The notes beneath the pieces are model-generated. The model was not told where the DNA came from and searched no databases. It saw only the letters and a list, made by a program, of their open reading frames with translations. A DNA stretch of 64,000 bases, taken from NCBI GenBank assembly GCA_032209605.1, contig JASFXZ010000003.1, forward strand, positions 35,738,762 through 35,802,761, read 5' to 3'. Within the stretch, counting starts at the first letter, position 1, and every line of letters starts with the position of its first letter. Positions 13,501 through 26,269 of the stretch are shown here, one piece after another. This stretch comes from Mactromeris polynyma. Lineage: Eukaryota > Mollusca > Bivalvia > Venerida > Mactridae. The translations under genes and the position numbers were made by a program.

Positions 13501-16500
13501 GCTTATGTACAGAATGTTTGGTGCAGATCTGGAAGCAGCAACAATAGTTGTGCACCAAACTCTGGATATTCTTTTATACATTGAATGTTTGATTTTTTCT
13601 ACATTTTTCTTCACTGTTTATGCGATATTGCTCTGGGTCAATGTCATAGTGTTGTAACAGTGTCATAGTGTTGGTCTGTCTCCAGAGATGTGGTATAAAG
13701 CTTTAGTCTTCATTATCTGTGGAAACACAAGGATGAGGGGAAGGTTTATTTACATAGGCCATATAGGGCCATTGTGACCCCCCATCTCAGTGAAAGTCAT
13801 TATAATCAAAATGATGCATTGTAGCAATGGGTGTGTATACAGCATAAAAATACAAAAATGCTTCAAGTCAAAAGGTGTTATTTAATCCACAATTGAATTG
13901 GTGAGGTGTAAAGTCATATCCAAGGTATCGCTAATCTTGAAATGTCATTAAAGCACAAATTTTCAAGACTAAAGGCATTAAATTTGAGATAGGTACATTG
14001 CGATATTTTGTCCCTTAAGTAATTTTTTAATGTTTCTGGGGACTCCCCCCCCCCCCCTCCCGCCAAGCATCCCACCCATGTCTGCTGGAGGACAGCCACC
14101 TGTGCATATGTTTCAGTTGATTCTAGGAACGCCCTTTTGTATAATACATCTACTGTGAGCCATAAGACTGCAGAGTGTGACTTATTAGATTTTAGTTAAT
14201 GATAATGAAATTAAGTGTAATTGAATGATGGATGAGAGTTGCTTGATATGCTTTTTATTCTGTACAATTAATGTCAGATGTAAACTTAGGTTGTGAATCA
14301 TGAAATATAACATTAATATGAAATTTTCACTTGTTACTTACATACAATACTTATATATTTAAGTTTAATACAGTCGAGTCTGATGTCTACATGCTATATA
14401 CTATTGATTACCTTGGCTTTGTACAAGTTTGTATTGGTATGCCACCAAATATATTGATGTTTTAATATCATACTGTGCCTTGGAAAATGTCATTATCAGT
14501 AACCAGCAGACTGACCTGGTTTTGAGATTCTAAAACTTGAAATCAATCTCATTGTTCAAATCTCTTATTTCTTTAATTATTTGGTAGAAAGCCATTTATT
14601 TGGTAGAAAGCCATTATTTACTTTTGTTATAAACTTCGATAAATAGGATGATTAAATGAATCACTTTCAGATTACTGTATGATCAATTTCATAATTTTTA
14701 TCAGAACAGTTTTTTATCTTATTTGAACACAAAAATGAGATTTCATCTAAGAGGTCAATCTCAAGTTTTATAACCTCGATCTATGGTAGCATTATACTCC
14801 TTGTGTTATAAATCTCTAATTGGATGGAATATTGATGCTGTTAGTTGAATAAATACATCTTTTACATTGGTGATAAACAATCATATGTCACATATTTCAC
14901 TTCTATATTGTCATTTTAAAAGTATTTTAGACATATGAACAAACTAGACTAGATTTTTTAGATTCCTCCGTGTGGGGACTATTAGTGTTATATGTCACAC
15001 GACAATCATAAATTTCTCATGTTTTATAAATATAGTTACATTTTGTAAATCATTATCATGGATGTATTGTATTGTACTATCATCTTTGAGTGAGCATATA
15101 TCACGACAAAGTAACATTTTGTATCTTAAACAAGGACATGAAATATATAAGCCCTGAGACAAATTTTCAGAAAATGAAAATCAGACAATTTCCTGCACTT
15201 CTCTTGTTTGAGAAAAAAATGGATGATAACCTAGGTACTGATTTAGAATGCCCTTATGCTTAAAATATATAACTATATACTTACTATAATGATTGATTTC
15301 AAGCTAGTGAAAGTTGTCTAACGCCCTCCCATGGAGTCGTGTGTTTTACAATAAACAATGCTTGAAATAGAAATTTGGGTAATGTGTATTCCCAAGTCAT
15401 TATCTCAGTGTGCTTGCCCAAGTCACACCCATCAGTGACCATTAGCTGACTCGTGTCCCTTGAACATAAAAAATAAAGGACACAGGGTGTTTATAAAAAA
15501 ATCTTGTCCAAGAGATTTTGATGGTTTGAGCTGTAAATATGAGACTTCAAACTTGGGACTGCTGTACAATGTAAATTGGGAAGGTTTTGACTGTGTTGTA
15601 TATTTTATATTTTATTCACCAGACAGTCAATGAGCACTTATCATGAGTACAGTTGATAGATTAGTCAGGGTAGTATAGATGTACTTGCTTTCGTTAATAT
15701 TTCATATGATAATTTTCTAAGCAACTTTTTTGTATCTTTTTATTTATTTTGTATTCTTAGTTTCTGTTGACTTTCTGATGGAATAGTTGATTGATTCTAA
15801 TTTTTGTTTTGAAGTATTTTGGAATGGTTTCTTGAACACACAATCGTGCTCTTTCTAGTCTTAATTGTAAAGAAAACCTTTATTTGATTGAAACTATTAT
15901 AGGATTGTATTTTTGGTTAGTAATTCTACACTTTTGTTCTGCCTAAAGTATATAATGACCAATGATGTAGTTAATGTTACTTGGTGGCAGGTTGAAGAAA
16001 CTACATGTTAACCAATCACACCAGTCTTAGATTGTTTCATGCTATTTTTTACTTCTATTTTCGTTGATGTCTTCTTTTATCAAAAACATGGAAAAAGTGA
16101 TACTTCAGTTTGTTTCTCAGTTGGGCAGTATATTTTCTCAACATTTCTCAACTCATTGGGCCAGTTTGCATCAGTCTCGAGAGTCATTTTTTTATTCTCG
16201 AAGCCAGGATCCAGATTTGGACCAATCATATCAGCAATGTTTTCAGCAGGGTATATTAAGTATTGCTACATTTTTAAATATTATGCTTGTTGATCATTAA
16301 AAATGCTCTGATTGTTTTGATCACAACATTGAGAAAGAAAATATTTTTTAATAAAGTCAGATGTTTATTATAAAATAAACTGGAGGGAACACTTTTCTAG
16401 AAATTAGATTAAGCCAAGTGTGAGAATTACTGATAATCTGGTGAGATATTTCCTATGGAAGTTTTATTTTTGCACACCAGGGTCCAAGGTTTTTACACGT

Positions 16501-16600
16501 AATCTCAAAGCTCAAACCCATTTTTGGGTTCAGATTTTAACAAACTTTCTATAGAAAGGTTATAAAATTGATCATACTTTATTATGTATGCATTATAGTT
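10560..16600. other. Long AT-rich non-coding stretch
   Basis: No coding exon or RNA gene recognised. Minor items: an inverted pair GTCTAGGAAAC / GTTTCCTAGAC near 11442 and 11502, repeated GTCTGGTAAAA around 13040-13115, a C run at 14045-14057, and a 20-bp direct duplication (GGTAGAAAGCCAT) at 14578-14620. Confidence 0.4.
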
Positions 16601-16629
16601 AATGTGAATGTTTGTTAAATCATATAACA

Positions 16630-16790
16630 CATGTGCGGATCCGGCAATTTACGGCAGGGGGTCCACCTCTTGGGTGGGACCCTCTCTTTATATAGGATTA
16701 GATAGGGACAACCGTATTTTGCCAAAATCTCAGAGGGGGGATTTCAGGACCCCCAGACCCACTCTCTGGATGCACTCATGTAACATAAGT
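16630..16790. repeat. Probable dispersed-element remnant, GGGGGTCC-type
   Basis: A GC-rich 160-bp island in AT-rich DNA: GGATCCGGCAATTTACGGCA, GGGGGTCC, GGGTGGGACC, then AGGGGGG and GACCCCC. Such G/C runs in partial dyad arrangement resemble mobile-element ends seen in mollusc genomes. The class is not determined. Confidence 0.4.
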
Positions 16791-17239
16791 ATATATATTA
16801 CCAGTTTGACAGTCGGTCCTTTGCAAATAAGTTGGAATGAGAAATAACTAGATTTGAACATTGTGACTGAATTCATAACCTTAAATACATGAAGTCTAAG
16901 AAACGTACACTGTGAGGCATGTAATTGACAAGGAATGGTTCTAGCTGTGCCAAAGATGGTAGATGTTATACTTGTGAAAAATGTTACCATAGATAATAGT
17001 CTTAGCTTTGTGGGTATTACAAGTGTTTTTTGCTCGCATTTATGACAATGATATTGATGAAGTCAATGTGGCCTAATAATTCATAAGGTGTAATTACCAC
17101 CAGTCATGTTACATTTTGTTAATGGTTAATGTATGTATGTGTTTATTATAGTCATTGTTTTTGCAATTTTGCTAAAAGCATATTAAAACATCAGTATCAA
17201 AATCCGTATGAGGTCTTGTTTTATTTTGCTCGTATTGAG

Positions 17240-17715
17240 TGAGTGGTAGTACTAGCTGCTGTTGCTGCAGATGCTACTGGTGTTGATAATAGTGCTGGTG
17301 ATGGTAATGGCAGTGCTGTTGCTGCAGATGTTGATGCTAATTATCACTGTGTTGTTGATGAGGATGGTGATACTGTTGCTGTAGATGATGATGGTGGCAC
17401 CCTTGGTGCTGCTGCTGATGATTATGGTAGCTCTGTTGATGATGTTTGTGGTGATGGTTCTGTTGCTTTTGATGATGACGGTCGTGCTTTTGCTGCAGAT
17501 GTTGATGATTATCACAAAAGTGCTGTTGCTGTCGACAATGACGGCAGTGCTGTTGCTGCAGATTTTCATAACGATGGTGGCAGTGATGTTGCTGTCGATG
17601 ATTGTTGTGATAATGTTGCTGTAGATGATGGTGACTCCATTGATAATGTTTGTGGTGATTGTGCTGTTCATGATGATGGCAGTGCTGTCACTGCAGATGT
17701 TGGTGATAGGTACTT
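17240..17715. repeat. Cryptically simple (GAT/GCT)n sequence
   Basis: Irregular runs of GATGATGGT, GCTGTTGCTGCAGATG and related triplets. Long open frames appear in several frames on both strands at once, which is what stop-poor simple sequence gives. The main frame would be an Asp/Ala/Val/Gly-rich 162-residue chain with no start context or domain. I read it as an expanded simple repeat, not a gene. Confidence 0.75.
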
Positions 17716-18482
17716 ACACAATCGGAATTAAAAAGATACTTACTAGCAGAAAGGAGAGGGCGTACACATTGAGGCACATCCTTAAAACTTGTTTGCATAG
17801 CTATGACCGATGTCAGAAGTCGATGTTCAAATTGACAGTTACCAATTACCTTGTATGTGTATTTTTATCAAGTCATGTCACAGCTTAATATATGGTCATC
17901 TAGTAATGCTATAATTACATTACGAAGTACAGGATGCGCTAGAGTCAGTGTGGTTTGCCCAAATTGCCCGGTTTCTGAACAGTCGGCATGCTTGTGACTG
18001 AGGCAGTCATTCAAGGGATTTCATACATGTGTATCATACAGTTCTGAGTATCGTCTGTACCACATAATCTTATTGATTTAATAAACCAATATGGAAATGT
18101 GAATGGAAGCATTCAGTGTCTCTTTGCCGTATTGTTGGAATTTGAAACTAACTGACAGCTGCTTCATTGATGACGATACTACATCGTCTCTGAATTCAGA
18201 CAAATACTGAGTCACGTTGCTGCAAAGAATATTAGCAATACGGCCCTTACGTCATACGGAATATGAGCAAAAACAGAACGTTTATTACTCATATTAGATA
18301 TGGTTTCATACAAATCAATTTCACATCTAAGTGCATTGGACCGAAAACATTATGTCGTGAACATTTGCTGTAATAAATATGCTTTTATTTAATTCAGTGC
18401 CCCACTTCTGGGATGTTACCAGTGATTAATAATTTATATTTCAGCAAAATCAATCTTATCTAGGATGTATTCTTTTGGCTAT

Positions 18483-18682
18483 ACAATAAAACCTAACTGA
18501 AAGACCACATAAATAACACACTTTTAAAGTCAATTTTCAATAGTTTGCTCGTTATTCAACCCCAATATAATGACCTTCTCAATAGTAAGACCTTCTCAAT
18601 AGTAATACCTTCTCAATAGTAAGACCTTCTCAATAGTAAGACCATCTTTCAAGATTGATCGCATTGTGTAGGTTTTACTGTA
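18483..18682. mobile_element. Short inverted-terminal-repeat element family B, copy 1
   Basis: The left end ACAATAAAACCTAACTGAAA and the right end GTAGGTTTTACTGTA are inverted. Related sequence occurs at 22199-22340 and 31505-31600. Inside, 18572-18640 holds four 17-bp units (GACCTTCTCAATAGTAA). No transposase, so it would be non-autonomous. Confidence 0.6.
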
Positions 18683-19719
18683 TTTGGAAATAATCTGTCT
18701 CCAAAGGATTTTTACTACATCTACACAGTTTGTTGATGCATATTGCAACAAATATAGGACTTATAATATACGTGTCTGTAACTTGAGTTTTCCGTCCAGG
18801 TCACATGGCATGTTTCATACTCGTACTTCCAAGTTGCTCCTGTCTCAAACTCTGCTTCTCTCCGTCAAAAAAAACGGTGTCAGAAGTCATACACACAAAA
18901 TTCGTTTAAACATTTTACTTAAAATGGACAATACACTAGCAGACATTTAATTATCTTCAATTAGCCTACACTTTTTTTCACAGAACTGTGCCACCGTTTT
19001 GGTGAAAGTCGTACATAGCTTCGATACCTGACATCATGTGAGAAACGTTTATACACTGTATGTAGTTTTGTTACGAAATAAAAAAATATTAAATTATTTT
19101 TGTACAATGAATATTTTACTGTCGTCCGCTGAAATTTCAATTTCTTGATAATGCATGTACATGTATATATAAAACACCTATGTACGTAGACATTTGAATG
19201 ACCCTGAAAACACTTATGCTTTTCTACAGCAACCTAACGCGGTTGAAATATTGCCGAATTCTCACCTAACTCTGTCTCTCTCGCGTTATAGTGTTTGGTT
19301 GCAATATTCTGACTATAATGCAAATGGACTATGGCATCTGCTTCCCGCCTAGTCTTTGTCCTTCCGAACATGATTACACATTTCAAACCACGAAGGAAGA
19401 ACCGGTTTCTTATTATCTAAGTTTTATCGTCCCCTGAAGTCACATTAATCTGTCTTTATGCCTGAGCCCCGCTGGTTCTTGACTAAATGACTTTTCTTAT
19501 GTGTCTCTGCTACTCTTCGCACACTATGGGACAGTTAATTGACTTGCCACTAGACTATCAAGAATACGGAGAGGATCGGCAAGTCGACTGATCCCCGGAA
19601 TTATTACCGTTACTCAGCACTATGCACACAGTTGTTAAATATTTACTCTGATGAGTCTGAATTTGGAAATTTAAGAGTGAAATGGATTACATTTCTTACA
19701 GTGCAGTTTACTACTTTCT

Positions 19720-19905
19720 GAACGAGAGATTAAGTTGTTACAGGGAACACCACATACAAAAGACAATGCCTTCATACACAAAACAACAGTCTACAAAACA
19801 TTAGGCACTGAGTAGGTGCAAGGGAATAGGGGTGCAAGTAAAGGTCTGATCGACCACAATTCATTTAAGGAGAATTAAGGGACAACAAGGAGAAATGGAT
19901 GGAAT
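19720..19905 (-). repeat. Retroposon-like repeat family C, copy 1
   Basis: Minus-strand blocks: GTTCCCTGTAACAACTTAAT, AGACTGTTGTTTTGTG, CTCAGTGCCTAATGTTTTGT. The same order of blocks is found at 30300-30700, 31637-31790, 37560-37710 and 44655-44850. Confidence 0.65.
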
Positions 19906-19945
19906 ACATTGAAACATTTTCTTAGAGATTTGGGTTTGAATCTTA

Positions 19946-20167
19946 GATTGGGAGTAAGCTGTAAGTGCTAGTAGTGCTGGGCACCGACTGATTGGGAGTA
20001 AGCTGTAAGTGCTAGTTGTGCTGGGCACCGACTGATTGGGAGTAAGCTGTAAGTGCTAGTAGTGCTGAGCACCGACTGATTGGGAGTACGCTGTAAGTGC
20101 TAGTAGTGCTGGGCACCGACTGATTTGGAATAAGCTATAAGTGCTAGTAGTGCTGGATACCGACTGA
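19946..20167. repeat. 44-bp tandem repeat, five copies
   Basis: Units start at 19946, 19990, 20034, 20078 and 20122, each GATTGGGAGTAAGCTGTAAG followed by TGCTAGTAGTGCTGGGCACC and GACT. The first four are nearly identical and the fifth is more diverged. The period is exactly 44 bp. Confidence 0.92.
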
Positions 20168-20169
20168 TA

Positions 20170-21245
20170 TGCTTATAATCTTACCCTCATATTTCAGATT
20201 CATACGAAATTTCCTACCGAAACCAAATCTCCAAACCCAGCTGAGTTTATTTTGACAACTTAGTAGCAAGTGTTGATAGGTAAGTAACGCTTGTAATACG
20301 GTGTCCTGTACTATTTAACACGACTGATAATCAAACACCAACATTCGAAAAGCCAAAAGGCTCGCATTGACTATCGAAATGTGAATTGGGAATATCTAAG
20401 AGTCAGAACACGGTCGACCATTTGCAAAACATGCAGTGTGAGATAGGACCACACTTTCATGGGATACAAATGAAATGGAAGTACACACGCATGATCATAT
20501 ACATATATTTTCGGGTCTGAGTTAAGGACCATTGTTTAGTGTCCGTTTTAGTTCTGATGCATAAGTTTTCGAAGGCAACTCGACTGAGTCCTACCATGTT
20601 GCACCCTATTTAACTTTTGCAAGCGGAATGACGAAATGTTTTCACATTTTGTACTTCTAGCTAGTATTATTTTCGTAAGTTTCTTTAAATGTCACTCGAT
20701 CGCTTTATAACTACATTTTATGTATTGCTTATGTCTGCCATAAAAAGGGTTTCATAATTCCAAATACGTAGATCTAAAGCTCAAATTGTCTGCAATCCCG
20801 GATATAACGCAAAAAAACTCGCAAGATCAGTGACTTTGCTAATTTCCACATCTTGCAAGGTCTCCAGATCTTTTTTCCGATGACGTCAATGGATATGAAG
20901 AAAATCTCAAGGAGTGGTTAGATTTTTCTTATTTCTGTAAAGTACTGACAACGGTAAATGGAATGCGATTTCACCGAACACATAAGCTAAACATGATAAA
21001 TCTGAGAACACAGACATAATTTCCGGAGCATTATAACAATGTCATGGTTTGGCAAATGTATTCCTTATTTATTGTCTATGATGATTCTCTGCATCGACGA
21101 GAGAGAGGATATCAGACGATTTTGAAAATCGTGATTATATAAAACATTATGGAATCGTGGCATCGCCGTTATTACCTGACTGCATGACGAGTAAATACGT
21201 TTCATGGTTGAGCGTTGGTATTTATGTATATAAAAGAGTGTGTTA
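20170..21245. other. Non-coding DNA
   Basis: No gene, RNA or strong repeat recognised in about 1 kb. Confidence 0.4.
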
Positions 21246-21252
21246 ATAGTAG

Positions 21253-21335
21253 GGATGTCAACGAATATTCGAATATTCGTTTTATCTTCGAATATTCGAA
21301 TCCTGTTTCAATATTCGAATATTCGAAAAAATATA
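21253..21335. mobile_element. Possible hAT-like transposon end with CGAATATTCG palindromes
   Basis: AGGGATGTCAACGAATATTC followed by repeated CGAATATTCG palindromes. A TAGGGATG-like start next to such palindromes is reminiscent of hAT-type terminal repeats. The opposite end was not found, so this may be a solo terminus. Confidence 0.4.
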
Positions 21336-21359
21336 CTTAATAAAAAATTGATGAAAAAT

Positions 21360-22190
21360 AAAAATTGTTGTTTGTTTATTTATTTGCAGACCACGATTTG
21401 TGTAAGCTAGTATGAGAGTAATAAAGGATGTTGTTGTTGAAATATACGCGCTTGTAAAAGTGTCATTGTGTATATTGAGGGGTGCTAATATAATTGTATA
21501 TCGTCGGGTGATGACATGATGTCTCTTTCGATAATCCGTTAATTACTGACCGTTTGTAACAGTTTAATAGTCTCAAATAGAAGAAATTAGGTGTCTAACT
21601 GTCGGTAATTTATTGTTGACGAAAGGTGTAAAAAGTAGGCAGTTAAAACCACCGACAGGGACTTGAGTCTATGACTCACTTTCTAGTTAAGGAAGATCAA
21701 AGATGGAATTGAGAAAAGAAACATGCCGAAAAATGGGGTGACGGGAAACAACATAATTTGCATACTAATTTTTCACGTAGGTCATATCATCCAATCAAAA
21801 TGACTGTCTAAAAACATTTTACTCAAAATACAACGAGTTGCCAAGTTGTCATGTTCTTGATTTCGTATATTTATGAATGCATAAATGATAAACGTTGAAT
21901 ACTTGTATTAAAACAATGGGATGTTATTACTCTATTAACTTAATAGATAATCACTTTCTGATTAAGTGAGTACATGTGTTTTAATTATATGTATCACTTA
22001 GCGCCGTATACGCATATTCGGAAAGAAGATACTTATAATAAAGAGGGATTATATATGCTCTCCTTATAACTGTTACCATATATTCATCACAAAAATGGGC
22101 TTATCACAAAATATATTTTGTTAGTTTCTTTCTTATGTACGAAAATAAAGAATTTTTCAAGGTACACGTTTTGTATTTTAGCATTTTTCA
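21360..22190. other. Non-coding DNA
   Basis: AT-rich, with no coding exon recognised. It may include the body of the element whose end is at 21253. Confidence 0.35.
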
Positions 22191-22198
22191 AATGCTCG

Positions 22199-22340
22199 TA
22201 CAGTAAAACTTCACCAAAAGACCACCTCAATAATAAGACCACCTCGAAATTAAGAACACAATTTTCAAGTCCATTTTCACACTTTCGCTCTTTGTTCAAT
22301 CTCTATATTAAGACCACCTCAATAATGAGACCACTTTTTT
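22199..22340 (+). mobile_element. Element family B, copy 2 (partial)
   Basis: GTACAGTAAAACTTCACC, AAGACCACCTCAATAATAAG and AACACAATTTTCAAGTCCAT, ending near GAGACCACTTTTTTCG. It matches the inverted copy at 31505-31600 closely and the copy at 18483 loosely. The right terminus is missing or diverged. Confidence 0.6.
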
Positions 22341-23445
22341 CGTATTTATCTTCTATTCAATGCAACAGTTATATTATTCGAATAACATTTATGCGATACA
22401 TTTTTGTTCATTTATCAGTCTTTATTTGATAAACATTTCCTATCTTGTACTTAAATAACGCAATAATTCAATATGGCATGGTGTGCATTTTCCTGTTTAA
22501 ATAATGTATTTTAGATCATGCTTAACATCAGCAACTTATATTTCTTTTTAAGCGCTTATTAAGGAAATATTTTATAAAGTTGAGTGAAGTTTGCGCGGCA
22601 ATCGTACATCGTACATCAACATTGAATACCGATCCAGATTGAATACAGAGTCAGCACTGACATCGTTATTTGACTTATATTCTTGAATACATATCGTAGT
22701 TTTCGTAAGATGTGCGTTCGTTAGCAGTTCGAATTTTGCCGGAAGTAGTTAAGATGTTTTAGCATGTATGCATCTATAAAATGTTAAAAATGACCCTGAT
22801 AAGACAGGGTCATGATTATAGTTTTTATAAATCCGAGTTAATTTTTTGTATAGATTTATTTTTTAACATGTGGCAAAAAAAATTATTTCATTTAATATAC
22901 CGGAAGACATCATTCTATCTACGCCATTTATATTTTTTAAAGATATTTCTTGCTTATTCATCTTTTGTTCTTTTGACATTGACTTGAGAGAAATGTCCAT
23001 TTTAGGAAAATATTTGCCATTGAAAATATGCCAGAATAACGACAGCTTGAAAACAATAGGACTGTACTGAAATATATTTCCATTACGTTTATATTACGTG
23101 TATTGTTATAGGTGAGAATAAGGTTTTGTGTAGTTTTCCCCCGGGGCACAAACATTAAATGTAAATACGTAAAATCCTGAACTTAGATATTATACTTTTG
23201 CTAATATCTATTTCATTAAGCTGTCGATTTTAACGCAATATCAAAAACCAAGTTGTTTAATTCAAACGACAGCTTTTCTCAGAAACGCTATAGCATTTAA
23301 TGCTAATTTAAGTTTATTGGCCATAGAAATACACCTGAATATCGTGAGAACTATTTTTGTAAAAGCCGTTCTAAATTATTAAGCAATCGTATAGATGTGG
23401 TTTGGGTATTTGATCACGTATCAATCAATCAAGCGTAATGCTCAT

Positions 23446-24925
23446 GATTATAAAGGGTAGTCACTCTTACCGACTTACACTTTACGTTTTTAGAGTGGCC
23501 TCCCCTAAATATAAAGGGAAGTCACTCTTCCGGCTAATTTCTTAGCTTTTCACAGTGACCGTCCCAGATATTTAAGGCAAGTCACTCTTCTGGCTTATCT
23601 TTTTTAGTTCTTCAGTGACCTCCCCTGATTATAAAGGGAAGTAACTCTTCCGGCTTCTTATTTTAGTTTTACAGAGTGACCTCCCCTGATTATAAAGGGA
23701 AGACACTCTTCCGGCTTATTTTTGACGTTTTTCAGTGTGACCTCCCCTGATTATAAAGGGAAGTCACTCTTCCGGCTTATTTTTAAGTTTCCCAGACTGA
23801 CATCCCCTGATTATAAAGGGAAAACACTCTTCCGGCTTATTTTTTAGTTTTCCAGACTGACCTCCCCTGATTATAAAGGGAAGTCACTCTTTCGGCTTAT
23901 TTTTTTTAATTTTTAGAGTGACCTCCCCTGATTATAAAGGGACGTCACTCTTCCGGCGTTTTATTTTAGTTTTACAGAGTGACCTCCCCTGATTATAAAG
24001 GGAAGTCACTCTTCCGGCTTATTTTTAGTTTTCCAGACTGACCTCCCCTGATTATAAAGGGAAGTCACTCTTCCGGGTTATTTTTTTTAGTTTTTCAGTG
24101 TGACCTCCCCTGATTATAAAGGGAAGTCACTCTTCCGGCTTATTTTTAGTTTTCCAGACTGACCTCCCCTGATTATAAAGGGAAGTCTCTCTTCCGGCTT
24201 ATTTTTTTAGTTTTCCAGACTGACCTCCCCTGATTATAAAGGGAAGTCACTCTTCAGGCTTACTTTAAGTTTTCCAGACTGACCTCCCCTGATCATAAAG
24301 GGAAGTCACTCTTCCGGCTTATTATTTTAGTTTTCCAGACTGACCTCCCCTGATTATAAAGGAAAGTAACTCTTCCGGCTTTTTATTTTGGTTTTACAGA
24401 ATGACCTCCCCTGATTATAAAGGGAAATCACTCTTCCGGCTTATTTTTTTTAGTTTTTCTGTGTGACCTCCCCTGATCATAAAGGGAAGTCACTCTTCCG
24501 GCTTATTATTTTTTAGTTTTTCAGTGTGACCTCCCCTGATTATAAAGGGAAGTCACTCTTCCGGCTTATTTTTTAAGTTTTCCAGACTGACCTCCCAGGG
24601 AAGTCACTCTTCCGGCTTATTTTTCAAGTTTTTCAGTGTGACCTTCCCTGATTATAAAGGGAAGTCATTCTTCCGGCTTCTTATTTGAGTTCTACAGAGT
24701 GACCTCCCCTGATTATAAAGGGAAGACACTCTTCCGGCTTTTTTTTTAGTTTTTCAGAGTGACCTCCCCTGATTATAAAGAGACACTCTTCCGGCTTATT
24801 TTTTGTTTTTCATAATGACCTTCCCTGATTATAAAGGGAAGTCACTCTTCTCCCTTATTTTTTTAGTTTTTCAGAGTGATCTCCCCTGATTATAAAGGGA
24901 AGTCACTCTACCGTCTTATTTTTTT
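23446..24925. repeat. Minisatellite, about 25 units of about 60 bp
   Basis: Consensus unit: GACCTCCCCTGATTATAAAG, GGAAGTCACTCTTCCGGCTT, ATTTTTAGTTTTCCAGACT. The unit length varies between about 55 and 63 bp, mainly through the T-run; one unit near 24594 is truncated. Many units contain a self-complementary pair AGAGTGACCTCCC / GGGAAGTCACTCT around the TGATTATAA centre. The first three units are the most diverged. No coding capacity. Confidence 0.95.
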
Positions 24926-24959
24926 TTTTTTTTTGATTTTAAAGTGCAGTTACTACTTC

Positions 24960-25470
24960 CGAATTAATTCTTTTAGAGGGACCTTCTCTGATTTAGTGAA
25001 CATATAGTGATTTCCGTCATTTTTAGGTAATTTTCGTTATATTCCAGCATCTTTCGGTAATTTCCGTTGAGTTCCGCCAATTTTCGTTAGTCTCCGTTAT
25101 TTTCAGAAATCTCCGTTATTTTCCGACATTTTTCGGTAATTTCCGTTACATTCCGTTATTTTCTGGGTTGCTTCGTTATTTTCCGGCACTTCAGTAAATA
25201 TCGTAGCATTCCGGCAATTTTCTGTAATCTTAGTTATTTCCCGGGAATAACTGTTATTTTCCGGTTATTTTCGTTGTAATCCGACATTTTTCGGTATTTT
25301 CCGTTACTTTCAGGCAATTTTCGCTGGTCTCCGTTATTTTCCAGGAATCTCCGTTATTTCCCGTTATTTTCATGTTGTTTTCGTTGCGGATTAGTAATCC
25401 GTCATTTTTCGGTAACTTTTTTACACTCCGGAAATTCTCGTTGGTCTCCGTTATTTTCCGGGAAATTATG
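24960..25470. repeat. TTCCGTTATTTTCCGG-type degenerate repeat block
   Basis: About 500 bp of irregularly repeated TTTTCCGTTATTTTCCG, CATTTTTCGGTAATTTCCG and variants on a 15-25 bp scale. It follows directly on the 60-bp minisatellite and ends near 25465. Confidence 0.75.
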
Positions 25471-26269
25471 ATGTTTGGCAGAGACCGACAGTCAGTGGAG
25501 AGTTAAAGTTAGGCTAGATAATTTTAAGTCAATGCTTAATGTATATGAGTTAATTTGTAACACGATACAATCAGTAAATAATCACTGTACGATCAACCGG
25601 ATTTGTTTGTTTATAATTAAACAACGAAGTCAGCTGGATAGTGTCGATTATAATAACACGTTCGGTTGACAACGTTACAGTTATTTCGATTAAAATCCCC
25701 ATTCATTGTTACGCGATAAAGACAAATTGTTTCAATAACGGTGCCAACACGGCGACGAAAATGTTTTGTGTACGTTTAAATTACATGTAAATTAGGACGA
25801 ACAAACCCAACATTGCTATTAGCGAAGTAAAAATAAATCGCTCTCTATACTCTCTATCTGGTCCAAGCGCTATTTATAAATATTAAAAAGACTATCACGG
25901 CGGGTAGTCAAACTATGAGTGCCTAAACATTCACATTCACACTTGAAATCCGTGATAAAACATCATTTCTTTCTGCAATAAAACATTTTATACTTGAATA
26001 AGATATATTTATACTCATCGTGGTGATGTCGACTGGTGAAGCTTAGTATGGTACAATTAAAACAAACACAGCAGTGAATACAATTGTGCCTTCAGTACTT
26101 TGATCAATGCTTCTTTACAACTATCGGGAGTATCAAATGTATCGACAGATGCCCATGTTTGCACATTCAGCACAAAGTTCAAGAAAGATGTCGAAAATAA
26201 CCAAATGACTGTCGTTCCATCTATTATTTAAATACAATCGAGACAGTCCAGAACGCCTTATTTTCAAAC

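Noticed and set aside
17243..17731. 162-residue Asp/Ala/Val-rich open frame
   Set aside because: It lies in simple GAT/GCT repeat DNA. Other frames on both strands are open over the same stretch and no coding feature supports this one.
22118..22429. 103-codon open frame sharing a peptide stretch with a minus-strand frame at 31458-31736
   Set aside because: The similarity is real but comes from two copies of the family B repeat, not from a protein-coding gene.
23446..24925. CRISPR array
   Set aside because: The units are head-to-tail copies without unique spacers, in a eukaryotic genome with no cas genes.
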